DNA from: Thiopontia sp964415865
GTDB lineage: Bacteria; Pseudomonadota; Gammaproteobacteria; GCF-002020875
DNA: 64,000 nt
Direction of reading: 5' to 3'
NCBI GenBank assembly: GCA_964415865.1
Contig: CAYQBY010000002.1
Location: 49,988-113,987 of the forward strand
Positions 1-10,045 of the stretch are shown here, piece by piece; position 1 is the first letter of the stretch; every line of letters begins with the position of its first letter. A program made the translations under genes and the position numbers. Under the pieces are notes generated by a model that did not search any database, was not told the DNA's origin, and worked only from the letters and a program-made list of their open reading frames with translations.

Positions 1-720
1 GTTTTTGCCGCCATTTCCGGTAAACATTTTTCCAAAATAGTAGGTGTTGGCAATCGCCAAATCGCACTCTCCAGAGTGTACGCCACCCACCTGTGCACGA
101 TCATTACCTTGAGGCTTACGTCCCAGATTCTTGTTCACCCCTGTCAACCACTCCTTGGCGCCCTCTCTACCCAACGCACTTACCATGGATGAGATAAGGG
201 ATATGTTGTATGCATGGTTGCCCTTGCGCATACAAATCTTGTACCCCAAATCAGGACTGGCCAATTGTTCATAACTGGTGATCGCACCTTCTGGCACTCG
301 ATTTTTGGCAGCCATGATAACTCGTGCTCGCTGCGTTAAGGCAAACCACTTCCCTTCTGGATCACGTAGGTTTTGAGGAATATTTGACGATAGTAGATCA
401 CTCTCTACCGACTGCAAAAGTCCCGCACTCTTCAGTGCCGCAAGTCGACTAACATCAACTGTTAGAGCCAGATCTGCAGGACTATTCTCTCCTTCTGCTT
501 TTAGACGCTCAATCATTCCCTTTTTGGCATACACGGCATTGACCTTGATTCCAGTCTCTGCTGTAAACATATTAAGCATAGGGTCGATCAGGTGTGGCTG
601 TCGATAAGAGTAGATATTGACCTCTTCTTTAGCCAAAACCACTCCACTCATTAATAGTCCAGCCAATCCCGTCACAACACCAATGACACCACCAATCCAA
701 AAATATCTATCTCTTTTCAT
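1..720 (-). CDS. Fe(III) ABC transporter periplasmic substrate-binding protein (FutA/FbpA-like), 3' end outside window
   Basis: An uninterrupted 240-codon reading frame starts at ATG 720 and runs off the left edge, so the C-terminus is missing. The N-terminus is a signal peptide (basic MKR start, hydrophobic core, cleavage near VLAKE). The mature part begins VNIYSYRQ, as FutA/FbpA proteins do, and carries KMFTGN and a tyrosine pair in NTYYFG; such tyrosines are the Fe(III) ligands in the family. Expected role: binding ferric iron in the periplasm for an ABC importer whose permease and ATPase genes would lie to the left. It follows an LbtU-like porin on the same strand behind a Fur box, which supports iron uptake. 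A terminator hairpin lies between the two genes, so readthrough would be partial or this gene may have its own promoter. Confidence 0.88.
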   Translation of the reverse strand, partial: MKRDRYFWIGGVIGVVTGLAGLLMSGVVLAKEEVNIYSYRQPHLIDPMLNMFTAETGIKVNAVYAKKGMIERLKAEGENSPADLALTVDVSRLAALKSAGLLQSVESDLLSSNIPQNLRDPEGKWFALTQRARVIMAAKNRVPEGAITSYEQLASPDLGYKICMRKGNHAYNISLISSMVSALGREGAKEWLTGVNKNLGRKPQGNDRAQVGGVHSGECDLAIANTYYFGKMFTGNGGKN

Positions 721-754
721 AACTTCTACTCCTGTCATCAACACAATATCTTTA

Positions 755-790
755 TAAAAAAACCCCGCCAGAACTATGTCTCTGGCGAGG
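755..790 (-). terminator. Rho-independent terminator after the porin gene
   Basis: Read on the minus strand, a 10-bp GC-rich stem (CCTCGCCAGA pairing with TCTGGCGGGG, one G-U pair) with an 8-nt loop is followed by a run of seven T. It lies 13 bp past the porin stop and 35 bp before the iron-binding protein start. Confidence 0.85.
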
Positions 791-802
791 TAAGGGAGGA
801 AT

Positions 803-1753
803 TTAGAAGCCGTACGCGAGCTGCGCAAGCCAGGCATCATTAGCATTGTTATCAGAATCAGCATGTTCCACTGTTAGGTCAAGACCCTCATACAGGTTGA
901 CTGTTGTGGAGAACATGTTTTTCTTCTCTTTAGTGGCAGTGACATTCTTTCTCTCTGCATGTCCTACTGCAATTCCGGCATCATGGCCTGCCACTGTAAA
1001 TGCATATGCAATCTCGAAATTAGTTGCATCCTCACCACCATCATTATCAATCCCTTCAGCGACCATACTGATGTCTCCGATTGAGTATGTGGCAAATAGG
1101 TTGTTGGCACTATTTCCTGTCTCATCCACAACATCAGTAATATGGCCACCACCTATAACAAAATCACCAATGGAGAGGTTGGCATTAATGCTACTGATAT
1201 CATCGTCAGCTGATGCGGCAATGGTGAAGTTTTCACCAATCGGTGCCTCGGCAATTATTCTGGCAGAGCTGGCAGAGCTGTGGTCTGTATCGCCAAGAGT
1301 CTTGGTCAGAGGGTCAGAGATCATGTTGCTGGAGTAGTCACCAAACGGATGTCCGCCTGTGGTTACTGTGATTGCCGCAAGCTTTGTATCTACAGTAACT
1401 GCCGCCTCATCAATAAAAGGGGCACTAGAGCCTCCAGTTGAATCCTTTAGCTTTATAAAGCCTGTAACGTTATCGGTTAACTGTGCTGTTATATCCAGTT
1501 CAACCTTAGCCAGAGTGCCACTACCACCCTCTGCCATCTCATACTCTAGTACCCCACCAAAAGAGACATTATCCAGGCCAGCACTACTTTCATCCTGCAT
1601 CTCTTTCATCTCAGCCATCTGTGCTTTCAATGCAGAGACCTGTGATTCAAGCAGGCGCAGCGCCTCTTCCATATCAGCCTGACCAGCCGCTGTTGCCATC
1701 CCTGGCATTACCATTGCTACAGCAACTGCAGCACTCAATATTTTTTTGTTCAT
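803..1753 (-). CDS. LbtU-like outer-membrane siderophore/iron porin
   Basis: A 316-aa protein with a signal peptide (MNKKILSAAVAVAM..., cleavage near ATAAG). A short coiled coil follows (about residues 27-55, heptad-like ALRLLESQVSALKAQM), then alternating beta-strand sequence that ends in aromatic Phe (AYGF), the usual signal of an outer-membrane barrel. The coiled coil plus about a 260-residue barrel matches the LbtU porin family, named after the Legionella legiobactin receptor, which works without a TonB plug. A GGAG ribosome site precedes ATG 1753. The upstream Fur palindrome and the following ferric-binding protein support induction by iron starvation. Substrate is inferred; a general porin is the alternative. 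Confidence 0.72.
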   Translation of the reverse strand: MNKKILSAAVAVAMVMPGMATAAGQADMEEALRLLESQVSALKAQMAEMKEMQDESSAGLDNVSFGGVLEYEMAEGGSGTLAKVELDITAQLTDNVTGFIKLKDSTGGSSAPFIDEAAVTVDTKLAAITVTTGGHPFGDYSSNMISDPLTKTLGDTDHSSASSARIIAEAPIGENFTIAASADDDISSINANLSIGDFVIGGGHITDVVDETGNSANNLFATYSIGDISMVAEGIDNDGGEDATNFEIAYAFTVAGHDAGIAVGHAERKNVTATKEKKNMFSTTVNLYEGLDLTVEHADSDNNANDAWLAQLAYGF

Positions 1754-1827
1754 TCCCTGAAACTCCTAATCCTATTATCTGCAATATAGTCTTACTACTT
1801 AGTAACCACCATATGCATTCTGTATAG

Positions 1828-1860
1828 TTATACTAATGATAATGTTTATTATTAGTATAA
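1828..1860 (-). promoter_or_regulatory. Fur box upstream of the porin/iron-binding genes
   Basis: Two 15-bp arms (1828-1842 and 1846-1860) form an inverted repeat with one mismatch around a 3-bp centre. The core TAATGATAATG/TTTATTATTA closely follows the GATAAT-type hexamers of the Fur consensus. It lies 75-107 bp upstream of porin ATG 1753, where a promoter would sit. Fur repression by Fe(II) is inferred. Confidence 0.8.
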
Positions 1861-2045
1861 TCAAGTGCAGCAGCATCTATTCTGTACCTCATCTTAATCT
1901 CCTATAAAATAGTTAAAATTAGTGTGTACTGAGGTAGTTTGATCGTAACTATTAACTACTGTTCAACAATAAGGAAAACAATGGGAGGAAACGTCTTCCG
2001 TGACAGAAACAGTCAAATTACCCCAGCCACACAATTACTCTACAT

Positions 2046-2064
2046 GCGAACGATTATCATTGTC
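2046..2064 (+). promoter_or_regulatory. Second, weaker Fur-like site before the CLC channel gene
   Basis: The 19 bases match the Fur consensus at 14 positions, mostly in the right half (GATTATCATTGTC). The site overlaps the candidate -35 of the clc promoter. Binding is a prediction; the rest of 1754-2131 shows no gene. Confidence 0.4.
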
Positions 2065-2087
2065 AACAGTTTTGTGACAATTATTTT
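2060..2087 (+). promoter_or_regulatory. Candidate sigma70 promoter for the CLC gene
   Basis: TTGTCA (2060-2065), a 16-bp spacer and TATTTT (2082-2087) lie 45 bp before the GTG start at 2132. The match is moderate. Confidence 0.4.
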
Positions 2088-2131
2088 TTGAAGGTTAGCC
2101 AAAAGCAAAAGTTGGTAGAATAGTAGCCATT

Positions 2132-3466
2132 GTGGCCAATCCAAAACAACATGTTCTCCGTGTCTTCAGAAGACTATTCCGGTCTGATGATGAGCTGCCA
2201 AAACTTGTTCTGCTGGGGCTTGTTGTTGGAGTGCTGACCAGCCTGATTATTATTCTGTTCCGGTTTATGTTTGAGTGGCCTCTATCTGCTCTGCTTCCGG
2301 GGGCGGAGTCTGAAAATTTTGAGAAGCTTCCATCCTATCTCCATTTTGTTATACCAGCCATTGGCGGAGTTGTAATCGGGCTGTTTCTGCTGCTATTTAA
2401 GGCTGAACACAGGGTTACAGGGGTTGCCCATGTGATGGAGCGAATGAATTATCACGAAGGCAAGTTGAGGATAAAGAATGCAATCGTGCAATTTTTTGGT
2501 GGCATTCTGGCAATAATATTTGGTGAATCTGCCGGACGTGAAGGCCCTGCAGTACATCTTGGTTCAGCCGCAGGCAGTCTTCTTGGTCAATCGATGAACC
2601 TCTCCAACAGTAACCTACGTATTCTGGTTGGGTGTGGCTCCGCAGCTGCAATAGCCGCCTCTTTCAACACCCCCATGGCTGGCGTTATCTTTGCAATGGA
2701 GGTTATTCTGCTTGAGTATACGGTGGCAGGTTTTACCCCAATTATTATCTCCTCAGTGGTTGCGGCGATGATGGCAAGCAACTTCTACTCTGCTGAGCTT
2801 ATGTTTGTGGTGCCATCCGAGATCAAGATTGAGAGCATGAATGAGATCCCATTTATTCTGCTCTTCTCTTTTGCGATTGGTGCGATGGGTGCACTATTTA
2901 GCCGCACCCTGATTGGGATGCAACGCTTTCATCAACACTCCATTATGCTGCGGATGGTTGCAGCAGGTCTGTTAACCGGGACTATTGCCTGGTTTTTTCC
3001 ACAGATCATGGGGCTTGGTAATGACACCATATCTACAATCCTTAACAACAATCAGTTCACCATCAACTTTCTATTGGCGATAGCTTTTGCAAAGCTATTT
3101 GCTACTGCAATGGCTGTTGGTTTGGGTATGCCGATGGGGCTTATCAGCCCTACTCTGTTTATTGGTGCTGGTCTTGGAGGAGCACTTGGATTACTTGCTA
3201 CAGAGCTAACCGGAGAACCCGTTTCAGATATAGGTTTTTATGCAATATTGGGAATGGGGGCAATGATGAGTGCTGTGCTACAGGCCCCGCTTGCAGCATT
3301 GATTGCACTGCTGGAGCTAACTAGTAATCCAAATATTATTCTGCCTGGAATGTTGGTGATAGTTATTGCCAATATTACCTGCAGCCACATCTTTAGACAG
3401 AGCTCTGTCTTTGTGCGTGTGCTACAGATTAAAGGGTTGGATCACCAACCAAAAAGAGGGCTTTAA
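2132..3466 (+). CDS. CLC-family voltage-gated chloride channel / Cl-/H+ antiporter
   Basis: A 444-aa inner-membrane protein with about ten hydrophobic helices. The key CLC filter segment GREGPAVHLG (about residue 136) contains the gating glutamate. FNTPMAGVIFAMEV holds the internal glutamate expected of proton-coupled exchangers, and GLISPTLFIGAGLGG matches the C-terminal GxFxP region. The first anion motif, normally GSGIP, is replaced by VTGVAH, as in divergent bacterial CLCs. There is no C-terminal CBS pair, but a separate two-CBS protein is encoded convergently next door. The start is GTG 2132, because no earlier in-frame ATG has a good ribosome site. Role: chloride movement, perhaps in acid or osmotic stress. 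Confidence 0.88.
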   Translation: MANPKQHVLRVFRRLFRSDDELPKLVLLGLVVGVLTSLIIILFRFMFEWPLSALLPGAESENFEKLPSYLHFVIPAIGGVVIGLFLLLFKAEHRVTGVAHVMERMNYHEGKLRIKNAIVQFFGGILAIIFGESAGREGPAVHLGSAAGSLLGQSMNLSNSNLRILVGCGSAAAIAASFNTPMAGVIFAMEVILLEYTVAGFTPIIISSVVAAMMASNFYSAELMFVVPSEIKIESMNEIPFILLFSFAIGAMGALFSRTLIGMQRFHQHSIMLRMVAAGLLTGTIAWFFPQIMGLGNDTISTILNNNQFTINFLLAIAFAKLFATAMAVGLGMPMGLISPTLFIGAGLGGALGLLATELTGEPVSDIGFYAILGMGAMMSAVLQAPLAALIALLELTSNPNIILPGMLVIVIANITCSHIFRQSSVFVRVLQIKGLDHQPKRGL

Positions 3467-3924
3467 ACAGTTGCGCAGGCGTCTGCGATTGACTCTTTAA
3501 AGATCGCCTTGTGGACATCACCAAGGCTCATCATGCCAAGCAGTTTGTCTCCATCAATTACCGGGATACGGCGAAAACGGTGACGCACCATAACTGAGGT
3601 AGCCTTAAGGATAGGCATATCCTCTGTAACCCCGATAACACCTGTTGTCATAAGATCACTTACCTTGAGCCCCAGCACCTGAGAATACTCCATCTCCATA
3701 TCCTCAAAATTGATGGTCTGACCCGGGTCCATAATCTCTTCCAGTGATGGGAACATGTGGTGCAGTACATCCTTCTCGGCAATAAAGCCAATCAGCTTGT
3801 CATCATCATCCATCACCGGCAGACCACTTACACGATAGAGTGTCATTGCAGAGACAACCTCTCTCATAGGTGTATCTGGTTTTACAGTACGAATGTGACG
3901 GGTCATGATATCTTTTACTAGCAT
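3463..3924 (-). CDS. Two-CBS-domain protein
   Basis: The 153 residues consist almost wholly of two CBS motifs (about 7-60 and 85-140), each opening with a VKDIMT/VSDLMT-type signature and ending in a xGMMSLGDV/IGFIAEKDV strand. Such stand-alone pairs (Bateman modules) bind adenine nucleotides and regulate partner proteins. GGAAAG lies before ATG 3924. The stop overlaps the end of the CLC gene by 4 bp on the opposite strand. Because CLC proteins often carry C-terminal CBS pairs and this CLC does not, regulation of the neighbouring channel is an attractive but untested idea. Confidence 0.85.
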   Translation of the reverse strand: MLVKDIMTRHIRTVKPDTPMREVVSAMTLYRVSGLPVMDDDDKLIGFIAEKDVLHHMFPSLEEIMDPGQTINFEDMEMEYSQVLGLKVSDLMTTGVIGVTEDMPILKATSVMVRHRFRRIPVIDGDKLLGMMSLGDVHKAIFKESIADACATV

Positions 3925-3935
3925 CGCATCTTTCC

Positions 3936-4334
3936 TTATGAAGATTGATTTGTATCTGCTTCAGCCGACTGCTTTCTGATCGCATCATTATGCTCTTTGA
4001 AACCAGCATGAACAGCCTCGGCCAGCTCTTTCTGTTCGTTCAGTTTACCCCGTTCCAAAGCAAAGGCAACTGCAACTTCAATAATAAAGAGGTGGTCCAT
4101 TGTCAGTCTTGGACTCTCTTCCTCTTCTTTACCATCTGCCAACTCATTATCTGCGCTATCCTCGGTATAGACCTGCAACAATGAATTTAACAGATCATAC
4201 ACCTCACCAACCTTCTTGAATTCCGAGGCGTGGTAGGCACCATTAAGGCTGGCCATACCTATCAGCCGCAGTGCAGCAACAAAGTATTCATCCGGTATGG
4301 TTGGGATTTTTATATCAGAAGACACGTGGCTCAT
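3936..4334 (-). CDS. Hypothetical acidic helical protein downstream of cysG
   Basis: About 132 residues, not recognised. The sequence is soluble and mostly helical, with an acidic stretch (GKEEEESPR) at about residue 70 and a polar tail. No membrane segment, signal peptide or cysteine motif is seen. The ATG at 4334 has GAGAGGAA directly upstream and overlaps the cysG stop by 20 bp; an ATG at 4349 and a GTG at 4325 are alternatives. Its position between cysG and the CBS gene on the same strand suggests co-transcription with cysG. Confidence 0.6.
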   Translation of the reverse strand: MSHVSSDIKIPTIPDEYFVAALRLIGMASLNGAYHASEFKKVGEVYDLLNSLLQVYTEDSADNELADGKEEEESPRLTMDHLFIIEVAVAFALERGKLNEQKELAEAVHAGFKEHNDAIRKQSAEADTNQSS

Positions 4335-5739
4335 TTCCTCTCTGCTCATCAGGCTGGAACCAGTCCAGACTATCATGCAGGGTTACCACACTACCTATAA
4401 TAATCAGGGTTGGTGGCTTGATCTTTGAATCAGCAACAATCTGCGGCAGGGTTACCAAGGTACCGATATACTCTTTCTGGTCCGGTGTAGTTCCCTTCTG
4501 GACCAAGGCAGCAGGTGTGCTTGGATCCATTCCGTGCTCTATCAGTTTAGCTGCAATGATCTCAATCCCCTTGAGCCCCATATAGAAGACAACGGTCTGA
4601 CCAGACTGGGCCAATGCTCCCCAATTAAGGTTTGATGTACCATCCTTGAGATGGCCAGTGGCAAAAGTGACAGACTGTGCATGATCACGATGGGTAAGAG
4701 GTATTCCTGCATAGGATGAGATACCAGATGCAGCGGTAATACCAGGAACTACCTGGAATGGAATTCCCTTCTCTGCCAACAGTTCAATCTCTTCACCACC
4801 ACGGCCAAAGATGAATGGATCTCCACCCTTGAGTCGCAACACTCTTTTGCCCTCTGTGGCTAAATGCGCCAGCAGCTCATTGATCTCATCCTGGGGGACT
4901 GAGTGGTTACTACTCTCCTTACCCACATAAATTCTCTCTGCATCGCGACGGGTTAGATCGAGTACAGCCGGTGAGATCAAACGGTCATAGACCACCACAT
5001 CCGCCTGCTGCATCAGTCGCAGGGCACGGAATGTGAGGAGATCAGGATCACCTGGTCCGCCTCCAACCAGATAGACCTCTCCCTGATTAAGCTCGTCACC
5101 AGCCTTGCGTGAGCAGAGCTCAACCATCTCATCCAGTGCATGCTCGGCCTCTTTTTCACGACCAGAGAACATCATCTCGGCGATAGGCCCCTGGAATGCC
5201 TTCTCCCAGAAGAGGCGACGCTGCTTGGGTTGTATCTTCTCTTTCACCTTACCACGGAAACTTGCCGCCAGGGTTGCGAGCTTGCCATATGCCGACGGGA
5301 TCATTGACTCCAGACGCGAACGGATCAACCTCGCCAGCACAGGTGATGCACCTCCGGTAGAGATAGCTGCTACAACAGGGGAGCGGTCGATTATGGATGG
5401 GGTGATAAAGGTACAGAGTTCTGGGGTATCAACCACATTTACCGGTATATTCCTCTCCCTTGCCAGGTCGGATACCTGCTGATTGATCTCATTCTGATCG
5501 GTAGCTGCATAGAGCAGTATATGGTTGCCAACATGGGTGGGCTGGAAGCTCTCCTCTATCCACTTGATCTCTCCCTTCTCATGGAAGATTGACATTGTGG
5601 CGCCCAGCTCCGGGGAAACCACCTCAACAGCAGCTCCTGCACGCAGCAATAGTTGTACCTTACGTGCCGCAACCTCACCACCTCCCACCACCAGGCAGGG
5701 ACGGCTCTTTACATCAACAAAAATTGGTAAGTAATCCAT
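4315..5739 (-). CDS. cysG: Siroheme synthase CysG (uroporphyrinogen methyltransferase / precorrin-2 dehydrogenase / ferrochelatase)
   Basis: A 474-aa full-length fusion. The N-terminal half (1-210) is the NAD-dependent dehydrogenase/ferrochelatase, with [11 protein letters not shown] nucleotide binding at about 18-28 and [11 protein letters not shown]. The C-terminal half (about 218-460) is SUMT, with [37 protein letters not shown] and VPGITAASG. Together they convert uroporphyrinogen III to siroheme in the cytoplasm. Siroheme is the cofactor of assimilatory sulfite/nitrite reductases and of DsrAB, so it is relevant to the dsrA gene at 37.3 kb. The gene follows serS on the same strand with 48 bp between, as in Pseudomonas-type gene order. 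Confidence 0.96.
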   Translation of the reverse strand: MDYLPIFVDVKSRPCLVVGGGEVAARKVQLLLRAGAAVEVVSPELGATMSIFHEKGEIKWIEESFQPTHVGNHILLYAATDQNEINQQVSDLARERNIPVNVVDTPELCTFITPSIIDRSPVVAAISTGGASPVLARLIRSRLESMIPSAYGKLATLAASFRGKVKEKIQPKQRRLFWEKAFQGPIAEMMFSGREKEAEHALDEMVELCSRKAGDELNQGEVYLVGGGPGDPDLLTFRALRLMQQADVVVYDRLISPAVLDLTRRDAERIYVGKESSNHSVPQDEINELLAHLATEGKRVLRLKGGDPFIFGRGGEEIELLAEKGIPFQVVPGITAASGISSYAGIPLTHRDHAQSVTFATGHLKDGTSNLNWGALAQSGQTVVFYMGLKGIEIIAAKLIEHGMDPSTPAALVQKGTTPDQKEYIGTLVTLPQIVADSKIKPPTLIIIGSVVTLHDSLDWFQPDEQRGNEPRVF

Positions 5740-5787
5740 TATTAATTAACTCTGAAACCTCTGAAAAAATCTAACCTTTGGTAATCT

Positions 5788-7095
<1,308 letters not shown>

Positions 7096-7413
7096 TTAAT
7101 CCTTCATTAATCTTTCAGCCGACCAGCAGATTATATGTGACGGGTCAATAGTTGAACTCAGATGGTCCAGCACCTCGTCGATCTTCTCCGGCTTATCAAA
7201 AAACTCAACCACCACTGGAAGGTTTAGTGAGATATCCAGCAGTGCTCCTGTATGAATCTCTCCATTCTCACCATACCCAGAGATGCCTCTAAATACTGTA
7301 ACCCCTGATATCTTTTCCCAGTCATGCAGTCTCTTCAATAGTTGTTCCAGATGGGCCTTCTCTTCAGAGAGATAGATCCGCACCACTGTAACCGACTCTT
7401 TCTTAAGACTCAT
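7096..7413 (-). CDS. DUF190 family protein paired with CrcB
   Basis: About 105 residues beginning MSLKKESVTVVRIYLSE. The ferredoxin-like alpha/beta fold resembles PII-type signalling proteins (DUF190). Strand-helix repeats include GVTVFRGISGYGENG and VVVEFFDKPEKIDEVL. A GGGGG ribosome site precedes ATG 7413, which lies 5 bp after the crcB stop. DUF190 genes are often next to crcB; a role in fluoride handling is inferred from this pairing only. Confidence 0.85.
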   Translation of the reverse strand: MSLKKESVTVVRIYLSEEKAHLEQLLKRLHDWEKISGVTVFRGISGYGENGEIHTGALLDISLNLPVVVEFFDKPEKIDEVLDHLSSTIDPSHIICWSAERLMKD

Positions 7414-7417
7414 CTCA

Positions 7418-7795
7418 CTACCCCCATGATATCCGTCCAACAATTACTCCCAGCCAGGCAGCACCAACACATATAACCACACTACCGACCATATTCAATA
7501 CGGCCCGCACCACCTCTCCGCCCTCCAATAAGTTCAGTGTCTCCATGGAGAATGTGGAGAAGGTTGTAAATGCACCAAGAAACCCAATCAGTAAAAATGC
7601 ACGCCACTGCGGCCCCAGCGCCAATCTCTCTGTCAGCAGAACAAACAGCAACCCCATAACCAGGGAGCCGAGCACATTGACGGTCATGGTTCCCCATGGA
7701 AAACCACGTCCCAGCCAACTATAGATCCCGTTAGAGACCAGGTAACGCATTACGGCACCAAGGGCACCTCCTGCGGCAATCGCGATCAGTTGCAT
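7418..7795 (-). CDS. crcB: Fluoride ion channel CrcB (Fluc)
   Basis: A 125-aa protein with four hydrophobic helices. Conserved GGALGAVMRY opens the protein. G-W-F-WGTMTVNVLGSL (containing the pore Asn) and GFLGAFTTFSTFSMET (the FTTFST phenylalanine/Na+ site) follow. Dual-topology dimers export fluoride across the inner membrane. No fluoride riboswitch is seen: only 23 bp separate it from the upstream gene. It sits at its usual place next to serS. Confidence 0.95.
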   Translation of the reverse strand: MQLIAIAAGGALGAVMRYLVSNGIYSWLGRGFPWGTMTVNVLGSLVMGLLFVLLTERLALGPQWRAFLLIGFLGAFTTFSTFSMETLNLLEGGEVVRAVLNMVGSVVICVGAAWLGVIVGRISWG

Positions 7796-7818
7796 GGGTG
7801 GAGATTATACATCAGGAA

Positions 7819-9462
7819 CTAGCCATACAGCGCATCCAGATCTTCTTGATAATACTCAAGAATTTTCTCTCTACGCAGCTTCATGGTTGGAGTCATCAAC
7901 CCCTGCTCTATAGTCCATGGCTCATTGAGGATAATCAGCCGTTTTACCTTGGCATACCCCGGGAATGACCCCATACGATAGGCTATCCTCCTTATAAGCT
8001 CCTGGTTACTGGGGTGTTGTCCATGTTCATTCACAACAACCAGAGCAGAGAGGAATGGCCTGCCCTCTCCAACCACTACCACCTGGTCTATAAGTGGATC
8101 CTGCAGAATAGCCATCTCAATATCAGGGGGAGATATCTTCTCACCATTGGAGAGAACCAGAATATCCTTAATTCTGCCGGTTATATAGAGATACCCACCC
8201 TTAACCTTAGCGACATCACCAGTATGAAGCCATCCTTCCGAATCAATAACCCTGTTTGTCTCACTCTGATCTCTCCAATAACCGAGCATGACACCAGGGC
8301 CACGTACTAATAGCTCTCTGTTTTCACCTTGAATCTTGATCTCAGTATCAGGTAGAGCCATACCAACACTATCTGGTCGATTTCCCTCAAGACGATTACT
8401 GCTAACAACTGGTCCAGCCTCTGTTAACCCATACCCCTGAAGGATTGGGACACCAAAACTAATTAGTCTGTTGGCTACTGTTTTGGCCAATGGGGCACCT
8501 CCAGAAACTACAACCCTCAATCTGCCACCGAGCGTATTTCTTACCTTCCTCCCAATGATCATGGAAAAAAGTTTTGTTGCCCGTGCGGCTAATAATTTCA
8601 CTATCCACGTAGCAGTTGAAAGCTTCTCCTCAATTTGTTCGTCTATCTTTTCAAACAGCCTTGGAACAGCAATCAGTACTGTTGGTTTAAGATCCACCAG
8701 GTCTCGCTGGACAGTCAGTACAGAACGTGAAAATGCTACGGTCGAACCAGCCATCATGGGCAGATAACACCCCACTGTCCGCTCCAATGCATGAGAAAGT
8801 GGCAGAAAAGAGAGAAGCAGATCAGTTGGAAAGAGTCTGGCAACCGAGAAAGCACCGGCACAGTTTTCCAGAATATTACGGTGAGAAAGCATCACTCCCT
8901 TGGGGTTTCCTGTAGTGCCAGATGTATAGACGATAGTTGCCAACCCATCTGGAACTGATATTTCATCACCTAATTCAACAGCAACTTCTCTCTGCCAAAT
9001 CAGCTTCAATTCAACAGAATTTTCCCAGCCTGATTTGACCAACAGGACTCTCTCCAGAGCTGAGTCAGCAACAATGGACTTAAGCCTCTCCCACTGTTTA
9101 ATATCACGTAACACAAGAATCCTTGAGCCAGAGTGAGATATAACATAAGCCATATTAGCTGGCCGGTCATGAACAAAAAGCGGAGTTGTAACCATCTGCA
9201 TAGAGAATGCAGCCTGATCAATTGAGACCCACTCAGGTGAGTTTTCCAGCAGAATTGCCAACCTGTCTCCAGGCTTACAACCCATATTTTTCAGCTGCTC
9301 TCCCCATAATGCAACACGTTCAGCAACCTGTTGCCAACTTAATTCTATCCATAATGATGTGCTTCCAGAAGCACGACTCTTGTAGGCGACAGCATCGGGG
9401 CTGTCTGCAACTCGTTGCAGGAAAAGTTGATGTAGCGTTTCAGATTTTTTGTAGATCTGCAC
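7819..9462 (-). CDS. AMP-dependent long-chain acyl-CoA synthetase
   Basis: About 547 residues. The adenylate-forming signature YTSGTTGNPKGVMLSH binds ATP. A QGYGLTEAGPVVS segment, GWLHTGDVAKV and GRIKDILVLSNGEKISP hinge match FadD15-like long-chain acyl-CoA ligases. It activates a fatty (or other carboxylic) acid as its CoA thioester. The chosen start is GTG 9462, with GGAG 7 nt upstream and a 23-bp overlap with mdh; an ATG at 9507 would overlap far more. It forms the end of an operon als-mdh-acs. The exact substrate cannot be read from the sequence. Confidence 0.85.
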   Translation of the reverse strand: MQIYKKSETLHQLFLQRVADSPDAVAYKSRASGSTSLWIELSWQQVAERVALWGEQLKNMGCKPGDRLAILLENSPEWVSIDQAAFSMQMVTTPLFVHDRPANMAYVISHSGSRILVLRDIKQWERLKSIVADSALERVLLVKSGWENSVELKLIWQREVAVELGDEISVPDGLATIVYTSGTTGNPKGVMLSHRNILENCAGAFSVARLFPTDLLLSFLPLSHALERTVGCYLPMMAGSTVAFSRSVLTVQRDLVDLKPTVLIAVPRLFEKIDEQIEEKLSTATWIVKLLAARATKLFSMIIGRKVRNTLGGRLRVVVSGGAPLAKTVANRLISFGVPILQGYGLTEAGPVVSSNRLEGNRPDSVGMALPDTEIKIQGENRELLVRGPGVMLGYWRDQSETNRVIDSEGWLHTGDVAKVKGGYLYITGRIKDILVLSNGEKISPPDIEMAILQDPLIDQVVVVGEGRPFLSALVVVNEHGQHPSNQELIRRIAYRMGSFPGYAKVKRLIILNEPWTIEQGLMTPTMKLRREKILEYYQEDLDALYG

Positions 9463-10045
9463 GGACCATCTCCGCCGACTGGGAAAATGCATCCATCTCC
9501 CCCTCATCCAGATCTAGTTCAACAACCTGCTCCATGCCCTTTTGTCCCAATACAACTGGTACTCCCATGGCAACATCATTCTGGCCATATTCACCATCAA
9601 GGATTGCCACACACGGCAGGATACGTCTTCTATTCATGCTCATGGCGCTAATCATCTCTGCAACTGCAGCACCTGGGGCATCATAGGCACTACTGTTCTG
9701 CTTAAGCGCAAGAATCTCTGCACCTCCATCTCTGGTGCGTTGAATCAACTTTTGCAATGGCTCCTCATCGATAAACTGTCTGACCGGAATACCNNNNNNN
9801 NNNNNNNNNNNNNNNNNNNNNNNNNNNNNNNNNNNNNNNNNNNNNNNNNNNNNNNNNNNNNNNNNNNNNNNNNNNNNNNNNNNNNNNNNNNNNGGTGCGG
9901 TCTCCTGAATATCCAGCGCAGTTCCAGAGGCGGCACCATCACTGATATCAATCAGCACCACCTCACGAGCATGCTCTCTTACTGCCAACAGATGCGCAGT
10001 AGCCTCTCCGACACGACCAGCCCCAATTATGGAAATCTTGTTCAT
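9440..10045 (-). CDS. mdh: Malate dehydrogenase (LDH/MDH family), interrupted by an assembly gap
   Basis: The N-terminus holds the NAD-binding GAGRVG motif (about residues 8-13) and the acidic residue after strand 2 (VVLIDISDG). The C-terminal part has the family's RTRDGGAEI, AYDAPGAAVAEM and GVPVVLG segments. Intact enzymes are about 310 residues; the readable parts total about 167, so about 135-145 residues, including the catalytic Arg/Asp/His region, fall in the N run. The frame across the N run is not meaningful. ATG 10045 overlaps the als stop by 4 bp. It interconverts malate and oxaloacetate; a lactate dehydrogenase cannot be excluded because the substrate loop is missing. Confidence 0.85.
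   Translation of the reverse strand: MNKISIIGAGRVGEATAHLLAVREHAREVVLIDISDGAASGTALDIQETAXXXXXXXXXXXXXXXXXXXXXXXXXXXXXXXXXXGIPVRQFIDEEPLQKLIQRTRDGGAEILALKQNSSAYDAPGAAVAEMISAMSMNRRRILPCVAILDGEYGQNDVAMGVPVVLGQKGMEQVVELDLDEGEMDAFSQSAEMVRADLQKI
9794..9893. other. Scaffold gap of exactly 100 N
   Basis: A run of exactly 100 N interrupts mdh. This is a conventional placeholder. From the normal length of malate dehydrogenase the missing sequence should be near 400 bp. Confidence 0.97.

Noticed and set aside
846..1682. Plus-strand frames opposite the porin gene
   Set aside because: They mirror the porin's codon pattern, lack ribosome sites and have no recognisable domain.
7796..7818. Fluoride riboswitch before crcB
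   Set aside because: Only 23 bp are available and the known aptamer pattern is not present.
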